Shown here one piece after another: positions 9,244 through 17,492 of a stretch of DNA of 57,569 nt. Source of the stretch: JANXLS01 sp038227045 (lineage in GTDB: Bacteria; Planctomycetota; SZUA-567; H5-PLA8); NCBI GenBank assembly GCA_038227045.1, contig JBBRQD010000025.1, positions 1 through 57,569 of the forward strand, in the 5' to 3' direction. How positions within the stretch are numbered: position 1 is the stretch's first letter; each line of letters begins with the position of its first letter. A program made the position numbers and the translations under genes. A model generated the notes under the pieces. That model searched no databases. It was not told the DNA's origin and saw nothing but the letters and a program-made list of their open reading frames with translations.

Positions 9244-9489
9244 ATGCGCGTGCAACATGCTGCAAGCTACGATGAACTGGTCGAAAATCTGCCGCTTGAT
9301 CCCGATGAAATCATCGCTTTTAAGCTACCCGCGAAATTGCAACAGCGCGTCGCAAAGCTTTTACAGCGCACCTGTGCTGGAAAATTGAGCTACGACGAAG
9401 AATTGGAGTTGCAGCGCTTTTTGGCAATGGAAGCGACAATGCGCGCGCTGAAGGCGAAGGCTCTTTCAAAAAAGTCGAAAAGCTCGTGA
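9244..9489 (+). CDS. Small acidic/basic protein paired with HNH nuclease
   Basis: This 81-residue protein is started at the ATG at 9244, which has GGAGA seven nt upstream; a GTG at 9205 overlapping the previous stop is the alternative. The pattern LSYDEELELQRFLAMEATMR matches small proteins that often precede HNH endonuclease genes in cyanobacteria and planctomycetes. Its stop overlaps the start of the HNH gene (GTGA), so the two are probably translationally coupled. It may be an immunity-like or accessory partner; this is inferred from pairing only. Confidence 0.65.
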   Translation: MRVQHAASYDELVENLPLDPDEIIAFKLPAKLQQRVAKLLQRTCAGKLSYDEELELQRFLAMEATMRALKAKALSKKSKSS

Positions 9490-9926
9490 GTCGCGTGGTT
9501 TCAGTCAAGACAGCGCAGTTTGTCAAAAATCGCGCTCGTTCGCTTTGCGAATATTGCAAGGTTCCTGACGCGGAGGCGTTCATCGGTTTTCAGGTGGATC
9601 ATATCCTCGCGCAAGTTCACGGCGGCGATGACGATGCAGACAACCTCGCGTGGTCATGTGCTATTTGCAACGGATTCAAAGGACCCAATCTGGCATCGAT
9701 TGATCCAGAAACCAGCAAGGTAACAGTTCTTTATCATCCGCGACGAGAAAAATGGAACGTTCACTTTCGGTTGAGCGAAGGTTATATTCTCCCCAAGACG
9801 GCAAAAGGGCGCGCGACGATTCTTCTCCTGAAAATGAATCTCCGCGAAACATGCATTTTGAGGCGGACGCTCGAACAAATCGATCCAAACTACGCAACGA
9901 CAGTTAGATTGCCGCCATTTCGATAG
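9486..9926 (+). CDS. HNH endonuclease
   Basis: The protein has 146 residues and starts at a GTG overlapping the upstream TGA. It has a zinc-finger-like CEYC pair near residue 20, then VDHILAQVHGG and DNLAWSCAICNGFKG, which give the H-N-H active site and the second CxxC. These solitary HNH proteins are common in cyanobacteria and planctomycetes. Whether they act in defence, homing or DNA repair is not settled. The two-gene unit sits at the edge of an AT-rich gap and has no visible mobile-element ends. Confidence 0.85.
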   Translation: MSRVVSVKTAQFVKNRARSLCEYCKVPDAEAFIGFQVDHILAQVHGGDDDADNLAWSCAICNGFKGPNLASIDPETSKVTVLYHPRREKWNVHFRLSEGYILPKTAKGRATILLLKMNLRETCILRRTLEQIDPNYATTVRLPPFR

Positions 9927-10237
9927 TGGTCGTGACAGAAAGTTTAGACCGTATTCTGGACAAATATTAGTTAAATAGTTGGTTAATATTTGCAATAAAA
10001 TTTGGGTTCGCGCGTCTATATTATTGAGAGAAAATGTGATTCTACGGCAATGCAGGATTGTTATAATATGTAAGCCAAAAGACGCACTATGTGCATCTTT
10101 TGCAACGGTTTTGGCAATTACTGCAACGCATGTTGATTGATAGCGAGAGTTTTCGATTGCTTAGTTGAGCACGTAGTGCAACTTGTGGAACGGGAATGTC
10201 GCGGCTGCCGGTTTAAGTCGTCCAAGGTTTAATCACA
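9927..10237. other. AT-rich gap, no gene
   Basis: This 311-bp gap is clearly more AT-rich than its surroundings, especially at 9950-10140, and holds no convincing open frame. A TATAAT hexamer at 10062-10067 could be a -10 box for the epimerase gene, but no good -35 box lies 16-18 nt upstream. I see no repeat or terminator with a T-tract. Confidence 0.5.
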
Positions 10238-11536
10238 ATGAAACCCCTCCTTCTAGCCACGCTACTACTCTCAACCCTCCTCCCCGCCGTCGAAAATATG
10301 TTCATCGATAAGGATGAATGCAAACGCCTCATCCCCGAAATGGAAGCGCATCTTGAAAAGCATATTCTTAAGCCTTGGTTTCCGCGGGCGGTTGACAAGG
10401 AGCGCGGCGGATTCATTCAGGACTATTCGGATGACTGGACCGAAAAGCGCGATGGCAACAAGACGCTCGTGTATCAATCCCGGCTGACGTGGATGGCGGC
10501 GCAGGTGGCGCGGAGTTTTCCGGAGAAGGCGAAGGAGTATCTCGAATACTCGAACCACGGCCTCGATTTTCTCGCGGACAAAATGTGGGACAAAGAAAAC
10601 GGCGGACTCTTTTGGAGCGTTGACGCCAACGGAAAACCGACGAACGAACGCAATGGCGAGAAACATGTCTACGGGATTTCGTTCGCGCTGTACGCAGCGA
10701 GCGTGAATTACAAGGCGACGAAGAACCCGAAGGCGCTGGAGTTGGCGGAGAAGACATTCGAGTGGTTGGAGAATCACGCACGCGACGGAGATAAGAATGG
10801 GTACTTTGAGGCGTTGAGTGTAAAAGGCGAGCATTTAACAGTGCAGCGTGCAACATCACCTTCGGATTTGATCGGTACAGCCTACGGCTATCGATCGATG
10901 AACACTCACATTCATCTGCTTGAATCGCTCACCGCGTTTTATGAGGTCGCTCCCACGGCAGTGCGGAAATTTCGACTTCACGCGATTTACGATCTTGTCC
11001 ACGATAAGATTTGTGTCTCTGGCGGAGGCATGCACCTTTATTTCAACGATAGATTTCAACCCGTGCCGGATTTGGATTCATATGGACACGATTTGGAGAC
11101 AGCCTACCTTTTGACGGAAGCGCAGACGATGCTCGACGTGCCGCCAATTAACGATGCGGATAACATAGCAAGCAGCCTGGTGTTTCACGCAGTCATTTTT
11201 GGCTGGGACCGCGACCACGACGGCTTCTACAATGAAGGCGCGACGTTTCGTAAAGTTTTCGATAAAGAAAAGGTGTGGTGGGTACAAGCCGAGGGTTTAA
11301 ACGCATTGCTGCTAATGCATGCAAAGACAGGCGACTATTGGCATGCGTTTCTAAAGGAATGGGAATTCATCAAGAAATACCAGGTCGACGCCAAGCACGG
11401 CGGATGGATTTCGTACCTCGAAGCCGACGGCACGCCCAAGCCCAATCAGATGAAAAGCGATCAGTGGAAAGACCCGTATCATCAGGGGCGGGCGCTGATT
11501 AATGTGATTGAGCGGCTTAAGAAAATGGCGAAATGA
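10238..11536 (+). CDS. N-acylglucosamine 2-epimerase (AGE) family protein, probably exported
   Basis: This 432-residue protein has the (alpha/alpha)6-barrel signatures of AGE and cellobiose 2-epimerases. They include ENGGLFWSVDANGKP, HVYGISFALYAA, HIHLLESLTAFYEV, GHDLETAYLL, WWVQAEGLNALLL and a terminal KDPYHQGRALINVIERL. The His and Trp residues in these blocks line the active site in the family. The first 18 residues look like a signal peptide; an ATG at 10298 would give a cytoplasmic form. The likely reaction is interconversion of a sugar and its C2 epimer. The substrate (GlcNAc, mannose or a disaccharide) cannot be read from sequence. Confidence 0.82.
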   Translation: MKPLLLATLLLSTLLPAVENMFIDKDECKRLIPEMEAHLEKHILKPWFPRAVDKERGGFIQDYSDDWTEKRDGNKTLVYQSRLTWMAAQVARSFPEKAKEYLEYSNHGLDFLADKMWDKENGGLFWSVDANGKPTNERNGEKHVYGISFALYAASVNYKATKNPKALELAEKTFEWLENHARDGDKNGYFEALSVKGEHLTVQRATSPSDLIGTAYGYRSMNTHIHLLESLTAFYEVAPTAVRKFRLHAIYDLVHDKICVSGGGMHLYFNDRFQPVPDLDSYGHDLETAYLLTEAQTMLDVPPINDADNIASSLVFHAVIFGWDRDHDGFYNEGATFRKVFDKEKVWWVQAEGLNALLLMHAKTGDYWHAFLKEWEFIKKYQVDAKHGGWISYLEADGTPKPNQMKSDQWKDPYHQGRALINVIERLKKMAK

Positions 11537-11647
11537 CATCCAAGGCCCGAGTCGCGATCCCTGCCGCTCTCCTTGACTTCGTGTGCACCGCGACTAATAA
11601 TCATTGTACGTTCATGACAATATCGAGAACGCAAAGGGAGTGGTCAC

Positions 11648-12589
11648 GTGATTTTCTATCGGCTGTGTATTGTGGGTCTGGGATTGATGGGCGGAGCGAT
11701 CGGGATGGCGGCGCGGCGCAAGGGCAGCGCGTCGCGCGTGATCGGCGTCGCCGACAATCGCGAAACCATCGAACGAGCGCTGGCCAAAGGCGCCGTCGAT
11801 GAGGCCACGCTTGATTTGCGCGCGGCGGTCGCCGATGCCGACATGGTGATTCTGTGCGTTCCCGTCCGCTCGATTATCGCCGCAGCTCAAGCGGTTCTGC
11901 CGGCCTGTCGCGACGGAACGATCATCACCGACATCGGGTCGTCCAAGACGCTAATCGTGCGCGATGTCGAAGCGCTGATTCAGAAGAACAAATCGAAAGT
12001 TCACTTTGTCGGCAGCCATCCGATCACCGGCAGCGAGAAAAAAGGACTCGAAGCGTCGGAGACGATTCAGCTTGAAGGCGCGTCCTGTGTGATTACGCCG
12101 ACGCAGCACACCGACAACGAAAGCTACCGCAAAGTCGATGAATTCTGGAAGAGCCTCGGCTTGAAAACCGCGCGCCTTTCGCCCGAAGAACACGACGCGG
12201 TGCTGGCGCGATCCAGCCACGTGCCGCATCTGCTCTCGCCAGCGCTGGTGACGATTCAGACCGACAAGTCGATCGATCTTTCCGGCCCAGGCCTGCGGGA
12301 CATGTCGCGCCTGGCGGGCAGCGATCCGACGATGTGGACGGACATCATCGATCAGAACGCTGTGGAAGTCGGCAAAGCGCTGAAAGATCTGGGACAGGAA
12401 CTGATCACGCTGGCGCAGGAGATCGAGCAACTCTCGCACCCCGGCACGCCCGGCGCCGAAGCCGCGCGCGAACGCGTCTTCCGATTCCTTGCCGATGCCC
12501 GGCAGCGCTATGATAAACGCTATGCGGCCGTGGTGAAAAAAGAAGAAGCGGATGACGCGGCCGAAACCGAGTTGGAGACGGGCGCTTGA
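11648..12589 (+). CDS. tyrA: Prephenate/arogenate dehydrogenase
   Basis: The protein has 313 residues and starts at a GTG with AAAGGGAG seven nt upstream. The dinucleotide-binding motif GLGLMGGAIG lies at residues 8-17. Family blocks follow: GSHPITGSEKKG, then SPEEHDAVLARSSHVPHLL. It catalyses the NAD(P)-dependent oxidative decarboxylation step of tyrosine biosynthesis. A C-terminal coiled tail rich in Glu and Ala extends past residue 280; no ACT domain is present. It is a stand-alone gene here, not next to aroA or pheA. Confidence 0.9.
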   Translation: MIFYRLCIVGLGLMGGAIGMAARRKGSASRVIGVADNRETIERALAKGAVDEATLDLRAAVADADMVILCVPVRSIIAAAQAVLPACRDGTIITDIGSSKTLIVRDVEALIQKNKSKVHFVGSHPITGSEKKGLEASETIQLEGASCVITPTQHTDNESYRKVDEFWKSLGLKTARLSPEEHDAVLARSSHVPHLLSPALVTIQTDKSIDLSGPGLRDMSRLAGSDPTMWTDIIDQNAVEVGKALKDLGQELITLAQEIEQLSHPGTPGAEAARERVFRFLADARQRYDKRYAAVVKKEEADDAAETELETGA

Positions 12590-12764
12590 ACGAAAATTGA
12601 ATTGGCGCGAAAATCGCTTTCTTCATTTATTGCGATTCAAATGAAGCGAAACGCGCCACTTTTGCGTGGCAATGACAGAACTGAACGCGCTTGTAAATGA
12701 GTTTTCGCCGCGTATTATTTCGGTTTCAAAAAAGAACCGAAACACCGAGAGGCAGATTTGAACC

Positions 12765-13184
12765 ATGGCGACTGAAGCCGCAACAGAAAAGCTCCTGCAT
12801 TTGACCGTCATCACGCCCGCCCGCGCGGTGCTCAACACCGACGCGCACGGCGTCGTCGCGCCTGCCTTCGACGGCGAAGTGGGCGTGCTGCCCGGCCATG
12901 CCGCGATGCTGGCGTTGCTCGGCACGGGCGAATTGCGTGTCAACGGTGTCGATGGAAAAGTTCGCCACCTCGCCATCCGCGGCGGATTTCTTCAGGTGAG
13001 CCATAACAAAGTGACGGTGTTGACGCCCGAGTCCGCTGCTGCGGAAGAAATCAAGCCGGATGTGCTGAAAGCCGAATTGGAAAAACTCAACGCCACCCCG
13101 CACATTAAGGCTGAAGAACAAGAGGCGTTCGAAACACAGAAGGCGTGGATCAAGGTCCGAGAAAAGGTCGCGTCGAAGAAGTAA
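12765..13184 (+). CDS. atpC: F1 ATP synthase epsilon subunit
   Basis: This 139-residue protein has the N-terminal beta-barrel of the epsilon subunit (LHLTVITPARAVLNT, then GEVGVLPGHAAMLALLGTG) and a C-terminal helical segment ending in KVREKVASKK. The length is normal. It acts in the rotor stalk of the F-type ATP synthase at the inner membrane. No atpD or other atp gene precedes it; tyrA is upstream. Its stop overlaps the start of the next gene (TAATG), so the two are probably co-translated. A split atp operon is the simplest reading. Confidence 0.9.
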   Translation: MATEAATEKLLHLTVITPARAVLNTDAHGVVAPAFDGEVGVLPGHAAMLALLGTGELRVNGVDGKVRHLAIRGGFLQVSHNKVTVLTPESAAAEEIKPDVLKAELEKLNATPHIKAEEQEAFETQKAWIKVREKVASKK

Positions 13185-13708
13185 TGATCACCGCTCCGGG
13201 CGACCCGCCGCCCAATCCGCACTATCGCTGGGTTCTTCCGCTGCTGCTCCTGTTGATGGCCGCGGGAATGGCGGTTCCGTTGGCGGTCGTGCGCTATCAC
13301 AATTTGGTCATCGAAGAAAATCAAAACGCGACGATCGACGCGCTGCGCGAATACGCCCACCAGCAGGCCGCATTTCAGGCCCGGGAGAAACGCTACGCGT
13401 CTGGATTCACGGAACTCGGCGGGAATTGGAGTGGCGTCAAGGACATCACGTCGCCGAAGCCCACCGAGTTTCACGGCTACCGCTTCCGCGCGTTTACGTC
13501 CCGAGCCGCCGCGAACGGTTCCGCCGAAACGAAATTCATCGACGAGAACGGCAAAATGACCGGCGGCTACGCGGTGATGGCGATCCCTGTCGGCTATGGC
13601 TACACCGCCCGCATGACGTTTTTCATCTCCAGTCCCGGCGACACCCTTTACTACCACGATCTCGGCGTGAAGACCGACACGCTCGCGCGCACCATCGATC
13701 AATATTAG
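13184..13708 (+). CDS. DUF2950-like anchored protein
   Basis: The frame continues upstream into atpC, but the start chosen is the ATG at 13184, overlapping the atpC stop; this gives 174 residues. One transmembrane helix (about residues 16-38) is followed by a small pilin-like domain. The C-terminal pattern FHGYRFRAF, GGYAVMAIPVGYG, MTFFIS and DLGVKTDTLAR matches the end of the DUF2950 family. The protein is probably anchored in the inner membrane and faces the periplasm. The function is unknown; coupling to atpC may be incidental. Confidence 0.7.
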   Translation: MITAPGDPPPNPHYRWVLPLLLLLMAAGMAVPLAVVRYHNLVIEENQNATIDALREYAHQQAAFQAREKRYASGFTELGGNWSGVKDITSPKPTEFHGYRFRAFTSRAAANGSAETKFIDENGKMTGGYAVMAIPVGYGYTARMTFFISSPGDTLYYHDLGVKTDTLARTIDQY

Positions 13709-13810
13709 ATTCCGCCGGGCGCCGGATCGCTGAAAGGGATTTCGGAATGAGACGATCCAAATCATTTCAAAAAATGAGTTGAATTCTCGTTCGGCGCGTG
13801 ATAAATACTT

Positions 13811-13836
13811 TCTCCCCGAAAATTAAGCGGGGGAAG
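13811..13836 (+). promoter_or_regulatory. Possible leader hairpin before rpmB
   Basis: A CCCCG/CGGGG stem with a 9-nt loop, extendable by a wobble pair, lies about 60 nt before the rpmB start. It could be a leader structure or chance. A weak promoter-like TTGAAT with a GATAAA element lies just upstream (13779-13805). Confidence 0.25.
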
Positions 13837-13896
13837 ATTTTGGTTTGCGGCGCGCGAACACAATGCGCAATCGCCGCCGAGGAAGGGAAATTCGTC

Positions 13897-14199
13897 ATGT
13901 CTAGTCGGTGTGCTATCACGGGTAAGAAGCCTTCGCGGGGCAAGTCGTATGTGTGGCGCGGTGTGGCCAAATGGAAGGGCGGCATCGGTCGCAAAGTCAC
14001 AGGCAAAACCAAGCGCTGGTTCAAAGTGAATCTGCAAAAGGTGAAGGTGATCGAGCCGAACGGCCATGTGCACAGCATCTATGTCAGCACGAAAGCGCTG
14101 AAGAGCGGCCTCGTGACCAAAGCGCCAAAGCAGAGCCTCGTCGCGAAAATTCGCGCTGAAAAAGGCGAAAAGAAGAAGAGCGAAAAGACAAAGAAGTAA
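13897..14199 (+). CDS. rpmB: 50S ribosomal protein L28
   Basis: The open frame extends upstream, but the start is the ATG at 13897 with GAGGAAGGGAAA before it, giving 100 residues. The N-terminus SRCAITGKKPSRGKSYVWRG, the middle TGKTKRWFKVNLQKVKV and the block YVSTKALKSG are those of L28. The tail (after residue 80) is Lys/Glu-rich and longer than in E. coli L28 (78 residues). No rpmG follows. Confidence 0.93.
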   Translation: MSSRCAITGKKPSRGKSYVWRGVAKWKGGIGRKVTGKTKRWFKVNLQKVKVIEPNGHVHSIYVSTKALKSGLVTKAPKQSLVAKIRAEKGEKKKSEKTKK

Positions 14200-14223
14200 C
14201 TTTCGAATTCAGGACGTTTAAAT

Positions 14224-14277
14224 TGTATAGGGTTTAGCACTCGGGGCATCGAAATCCTCGTGTACTAAACCCTATAC
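14224..14277. repeat. Word-palindrome, TATAGGGTTTAG-type
   Basis: The arms GTATAGGGTTTAGCAC and GTGTACTAAACCCTATAC face each other around a 20-nt loop between rpmB and the next gene. A short T-run (TTTT) follows at 14280, so this one could also end transcription. It shares the TAAACCCTA word with the repeat at 16184-16218. Confidence 0.8.
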
Positions 14278-14281
14278 CCTT

Positions 14282-16195
14282 TTGTGGACAGCGGCTTTGA
14301 ACGACGAATCTGAATTCAGCCATGTGTTGTACCACAATGACCACTCCCACTTGGAGGTGGGACAGCGCTTCGGTGATTTCGACGTCATTTCGCGCGGTTT
14401 GGGGAAATACCTCCGTTGCGCGTCCACTCCGAATTCAGAACCCTACATTCATCTTTTCGGAAGCGAGCACTGGTATGACTATCGCTTGCGTGCGGTCGTA
14501 ACACCGGTTTCGTTTGAGCAATGCCTGGCTGTTGGTGGGTTCTGTGGAATTCTTGCGCGCTACAAGAATTCCTTCGACTTCCTCGCTTTCGTTCTAGCCC
14601 GCGACGGACATATCAAATTGCTGCAACGCACGACCGCCGGATTTCAATTGCTAGCGTCCGCGCCTCTCGAGTTTTGCATCGGCCAATCGCTGACGTTGAC
14701 ACTCACCGTTAAAGGCGGCGAAGTCATCGGCACCGCCGGACCCTACGCGGGCAAAACGACTATCCGCGCGCAGGTTCCGGGGGGGCTCGGATCCAGGGGC
14801 CAAACCGGATTTATCTGTACAGCCGAGGCCCGCTTTGGCCCGCAGACTGTGGAATCCACTCCCGACGAAGCGAAACGTGTGGACGACGCGATAAAAAGTT
14901 CTCTCGCAGCGGCTGAAAAAAAACGCGCGCAGTTTCCGAAAATGAAGCGGGAAATCGCTGTTCCATTGAATGGATTGGCAACATGTGGCAATCTTCAACT
15001 GGTAGATATAAATCGAGACGGAAAGCTCGAAATTTTGGCAGCGCAAAGCAGCAAGGCTGTCGCCGATCGCGTTAGTCTCACCACCATAACTTGTCTGAGC
15101 GCGCTGGATTTGAAAGGACAAGTACTCTGGCAGGCGGGCGTCCCGAGCAAGGACGGTGAAGTTTACCCCGCCGTGAAATACGGCGATTTGCCCTTTGGGG
15201 CGCATGATCTTTTTGGAGATGGTCACATTGTCGTCGTCTGTGTCTTTGGATACGACGTTCAGATTCGCGACGGCAAAACGGGCAGCGTCATCATGAGCGG
15301 GCAGACGCCTTCAACGGCCCCGGTCAGCGACGAATTCAAGAACATGACACTCCGCGGTCCCTGGGGCGACGAAGCGCTGAACATGCGAGTCGCGCGCATC
15401 GGGTTCTGCGACACGCAAGGAAACGGCGCGAAGAAGGAGATACTTGTAACGGACGGGAAGTACAATCTGGCCGTGCTTGACCCATTGGCTGAACCGGTAC
15501 TACATCCCATCATTCAATATCGTGGCAATGTCCTCGGAAAGCCGTGGAGCGGCGATTTTGATGGAGACGACAAGGACGAGCTTATTGCGGGCGGTTCGGT
15601 GCTCGATGATGACGGAAGAAAAATCGCGACACTACCGTTTCAAGGTACGGGAGGTTCTGTTCTCGTGGTGGACTCCGTTACTGAGAACTGTACCGAAAAA
15701 CGAATTTATGTGAGTTCGGACGACGACGGTTTGATCGCCATTGGAGCTTCGGTACTCGAAGACAAAAAACACAAACTGTCGATTTCAACTCAACGCCGGA
15801 AACTTGTCTCCGGCGAAATGACAGCCGGAAAGTTTCGCGCGGACTTGCCCGGTTTGCAATTTGCTGCGAAGACGCATCTTCCAAATTCGTTCCAAATCAC
15901 TTTGCTCGATAGCGAACTCAATACAATTTGGATGCGGGAATTTTCCGGGTTTGGAGCTTCAGGCTGTTTAACTCCGATAAACTGGAACGGCAAGCCTGAA
16001 GCATTGTTGCTGTTCGCGGTTGATGAGGGACATGGCTTGCTTGATGGATATGGCGACCTTGTTGTCGAGATTCCAGAAAACGGAAGTGGCGGTTACGGGT
16101 ACTGTTCCGTTATCAAAGGATATTGCCCCGACGGCCGCGACGCGATTGCGGCTTGGAACTCCGAAGAACTTGCGATCTACGTCCCTAACCCCTAA
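14282..16195 (+). CDS. Lectin-like / FG-GAP repeat protein, unknown function
   Basis: This 637-residue frame starts at a TTG; a second TTG at 14297 is equally possible, and no ribosome-binding site is evident. Residues 10-190 look like a concanavalin-type sandwich, with RFGDFDVISRGLGKYL and WYDYRLRAVV. The C-terminal 400 residues hold VCBS/FG-GAP-like calcium blades: LQLVDINRDGKLEILAA, GDFDGDDKDELIAGG and similar, as in family 11 rhamnogalacturonan lyases and planctomycete surface proteins. No signal peptide is visible, which is odd for this class and suggests that the true N-terminus is missed or lost. The stop codon lies inside the downstream CCTAACCC repeat. Confidence 0.6.
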   Translation: MWTAALNDESEFSHVLYHNDHSHLEVGQRFGDFDVISRGLGKYLRCASTPNSEPYIHLFGSEHWYDYRLRAVVTPVSFEQCLAVGGFCGILARYKNSFDFLAFVLARDGHIKLLQRTTAGFQLLASAPLEFCIGQSLTLTLTVKGGEVIGTAGPYAGKTTIRAQVPGGLGSRGQTGFICTAEARFGPQTVESTPDEAKRVDDAIKSSLAAAEKKRAQFPKMKREIAVPLNGLATCGNLQLVDINRDGKLEILAAQSSKAVADRVSLTTITCLSALDLKGQVLWQAGVPSKDGEVYPAVKYGDLPFGAHDLFGDGHIVVVCVFGYDVQIRDGKTGSVIMSGQTPSTAPVSDEFKNMTLRGPWGDEALNMRVARIGFCDTQGNGAKKEILVTDGKYNLAVLDPLAEPVLHPIIQYRGNVLGKPWSGDFDGDDKDELIAGGSVLDDDGRKIATLPFQGTGGSVLVVDSVTENCTEKRIYVSSDDDGLIAIGASVLEDKKHKLSISTQRRKLVSGEMTAGKFRADLPGLQFAAKTHLPNSFQITLLDSELNTIWMREFSGFGASGCLTPINWNGKPEALLLFAVDEGHGLLDGYGDLVVEIPENGSGGYGYCSVIKGYCPDGRDAIAAWNSEELAIYVPNP

Positions 16196-16218
16196 CCCCT
16201 AACCCCGATCCCTAACCC
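16184..16218. repeat. CCTAACCC tandem words at stop codon
   Basis: Four near-exact copies of CCCTAACC occur in tandem with one interruption (CCCGATCC). They overlap the stop codon of the upstream gene and end at the ruvA start codon. There is no facing arm, unlike most elements of this class here. Confidence 0.8.
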
Positions 16219-16872
16219 ATGATCAACCACATCGCCGGCACGCTTGAATCGAAGACTGCTTCCGAAGCCGTGGTGGATGCCATTGGCGTCGGTTACGTGT
16301 TGCGCATTCCGATTTCGACCGCTTCGTGGCTTCCGGATGTGGGTACGCGCGTAAAGCTGCTTGCGCATCTGCATGTCACCGACGATGCGCATACGCTCTT
16401 TGGTTTTGCGACCGAACAGGAACGCGAGTTCTTTCTGCAGTTACGGACCGTCAGTGGCGTTGGACCGAAGACGGCTCTGGCGGTGCTTTCGGCTGGGCGC
16501 GTTGAAGATATTCAACAGGCAATTCGGCTGGGCGATTTTGCAAGTTTGAAGCGCGTTAAAGGCGTGGGCGAAGGCACGGCTAAAAAAATCGTGCTGGAAC
16601 TTGGCAAGATTTTGATCCACAAACCCGCCGCGGATACCGGCGCGGTTCAAGCGTCCGGTTCGAATCTAAAAAAATCGGCGGGTGGTTCAACCATCGCGTC
16701 AGGGCTGGACGCCGATGCCGATCTGGCCATCAAAGCGGTCATGCAGTTGCAGGAAGTTCCGCCCGACGTGGCGCTGCAAGCCGTGCAGCGCGCCTTCTCC
16801 GAACTCTCCGCACGAAGCAAAACGCGCCCCGCCGTTCAGGATGTGATTCAGTGGGCGATGAAATACACATAA
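16219..16872 (+). CDS. ruvA: Holliday junction branch migration protein RuvA
   Basis: This 217-residue protein has the OB-fold domain I (MINHIAGTLESKTASEAVVD, then GVGYVLRIPISTAS), two helix-hairpin-helix motifs (SGVGPKTALAVLS near residue 79 and KGVGEGTAKKIVLELG near 114), and the C-terminal RuvB-contacting helix bundle after a flexible Gly/Ser linker at about 140-165. RuvA forms tetramers on four-way junctions and recruits RuvB. ruvB and ruvC are not adjacent here. Confidence 0.93.
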   Translation: MINHIAGTLESKTASEAVVDAIGVGYVLRIPISTASWLPDVGTRVKLLAHLHVTDDAHTLFGFATEQEREFFLQLRTVSGVGPKTALAVLSAGRVEDIQQAIRLGDFASLKRVKGVGEGTAKKIVLELGKILIHKPAADTGAVQASGSNLKKSAGGSTIASGLDADADLAIKAVMQLQEVPPDVALQAVQRAFSELSARSKTRPAVQDVIQWAMKYT

Positions 16873-16981
16873 TCCAGCGTTCAATTTATTTTTATAGAAA
16901 TAGTGTAACTGCGCGTCGTTCTCACACATGACGCTAGTGGAACGGATATTTTATCGCCACACAAATTGGGAGGATGAAGTC

Positions 16982-17434
16982 ATGTCAGGCAAACATCTGT
17001 GGTATATGGGACTGGCGGTGTTCGCGTCGTTGGCGCTGGGTTCGCCGGCTGGAGCGGCGGATAAAGGCGGCGGTGCTGGTGCTGGTGGTGGCGGCGGCGG
17101 GAAGGGTGGTCCGGGCGGCAAGCGGCCCCCGAATCCGATCGATTTCATCCTCAAGCACGCCAGCGATTTGGAGCTGACCGACGATCAGAAAACCAAACTT
17201 CAGGAGCTCGCACAGGAATTCAAGAACAATCCGCCGCCTCCGCCCCCGCCTCCGCCGCCGAAGGATCAATCGGGTAACGGTGGTGATAAAAAAGGCGGGC
17301 AACGGCCGCCCCCTCCTCCTGAGATGGAAAAAATAAAGGAAATCCTGACGCCCGAGCAGATGGATAAACTTAAAGAGCTGCACGATAAAAATGGCGATCA
17401 CCCTCCGAAACCGCCGAAGCCGCCGAAGGAATAA
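16982..17434 (+). CDS. Secreted Gly/Pro-rich protein with LTxxQ-like (Spy/CpxP) motifs
   Basis: The start chosen is the ATG at 16982 (GGGAGGATG upstream), giving 150 residues with a clear signal peptide ending near AGAA. A Gly-rich stretch follows, then LELTDDQKTKLQELAQEF and ILTPEQMDKLKEL. These two helices resemble the LTxxQ repeats of periplasmic Spy/CpxP chaperones. A run of ten prolines and a second Pro-rich region separate and follow them. The likely site is the periplasm; a chaperone or metal-sensing role is inferred from the motifs only. Confidence 0.65.
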   Translation: MSGKHLWYMGLAVFASLALGSPAGAADKGGGAGAGGGGGGKGGPGGKRPPNPIDFILKHASDLELTDDQKTKLQELAQEFKNNPPPPPPPPPPKDQSGNGGDKKGGQRPPPPPEMEKIKEILTPEQMDKLKELHDKNGDHPPKPPKPPKE

Positions 17435-17442
17435 CGCGCAAT

Positions 17443-17490
17443 TTGTGGTGCAGGCATCTTGCCAGCGCAGGCTGAAAGCGTGCACCACAA
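17443..17490. repeat. Word-palindrome, TTGTGGTGC-type
   Basis: Perfect 9-bp arms TTGTGGTGC and GCACCACAA enclose 30 nt that contain smaller GCAGGC words. It lies between the ends of two converging genes, so it may serve as a shared transcript end, though it has no T-tract on either side. Confidence 0.75.
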
Positions 17491-17492
17491 TG

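Noticed and set aside
16184..16218. Telomere-like CCCTAACC repeats
   Set aside because: Only four copies, in the middle of a gene-dense segment and next to ruvA; they belong with the other word repeats.
17241..17275. Proline-run slippage site as a programmed frameshift in the Spy-like gene
   Set aside because: The frame is continuous and both LTxxQ-like helices lie in the same frame.
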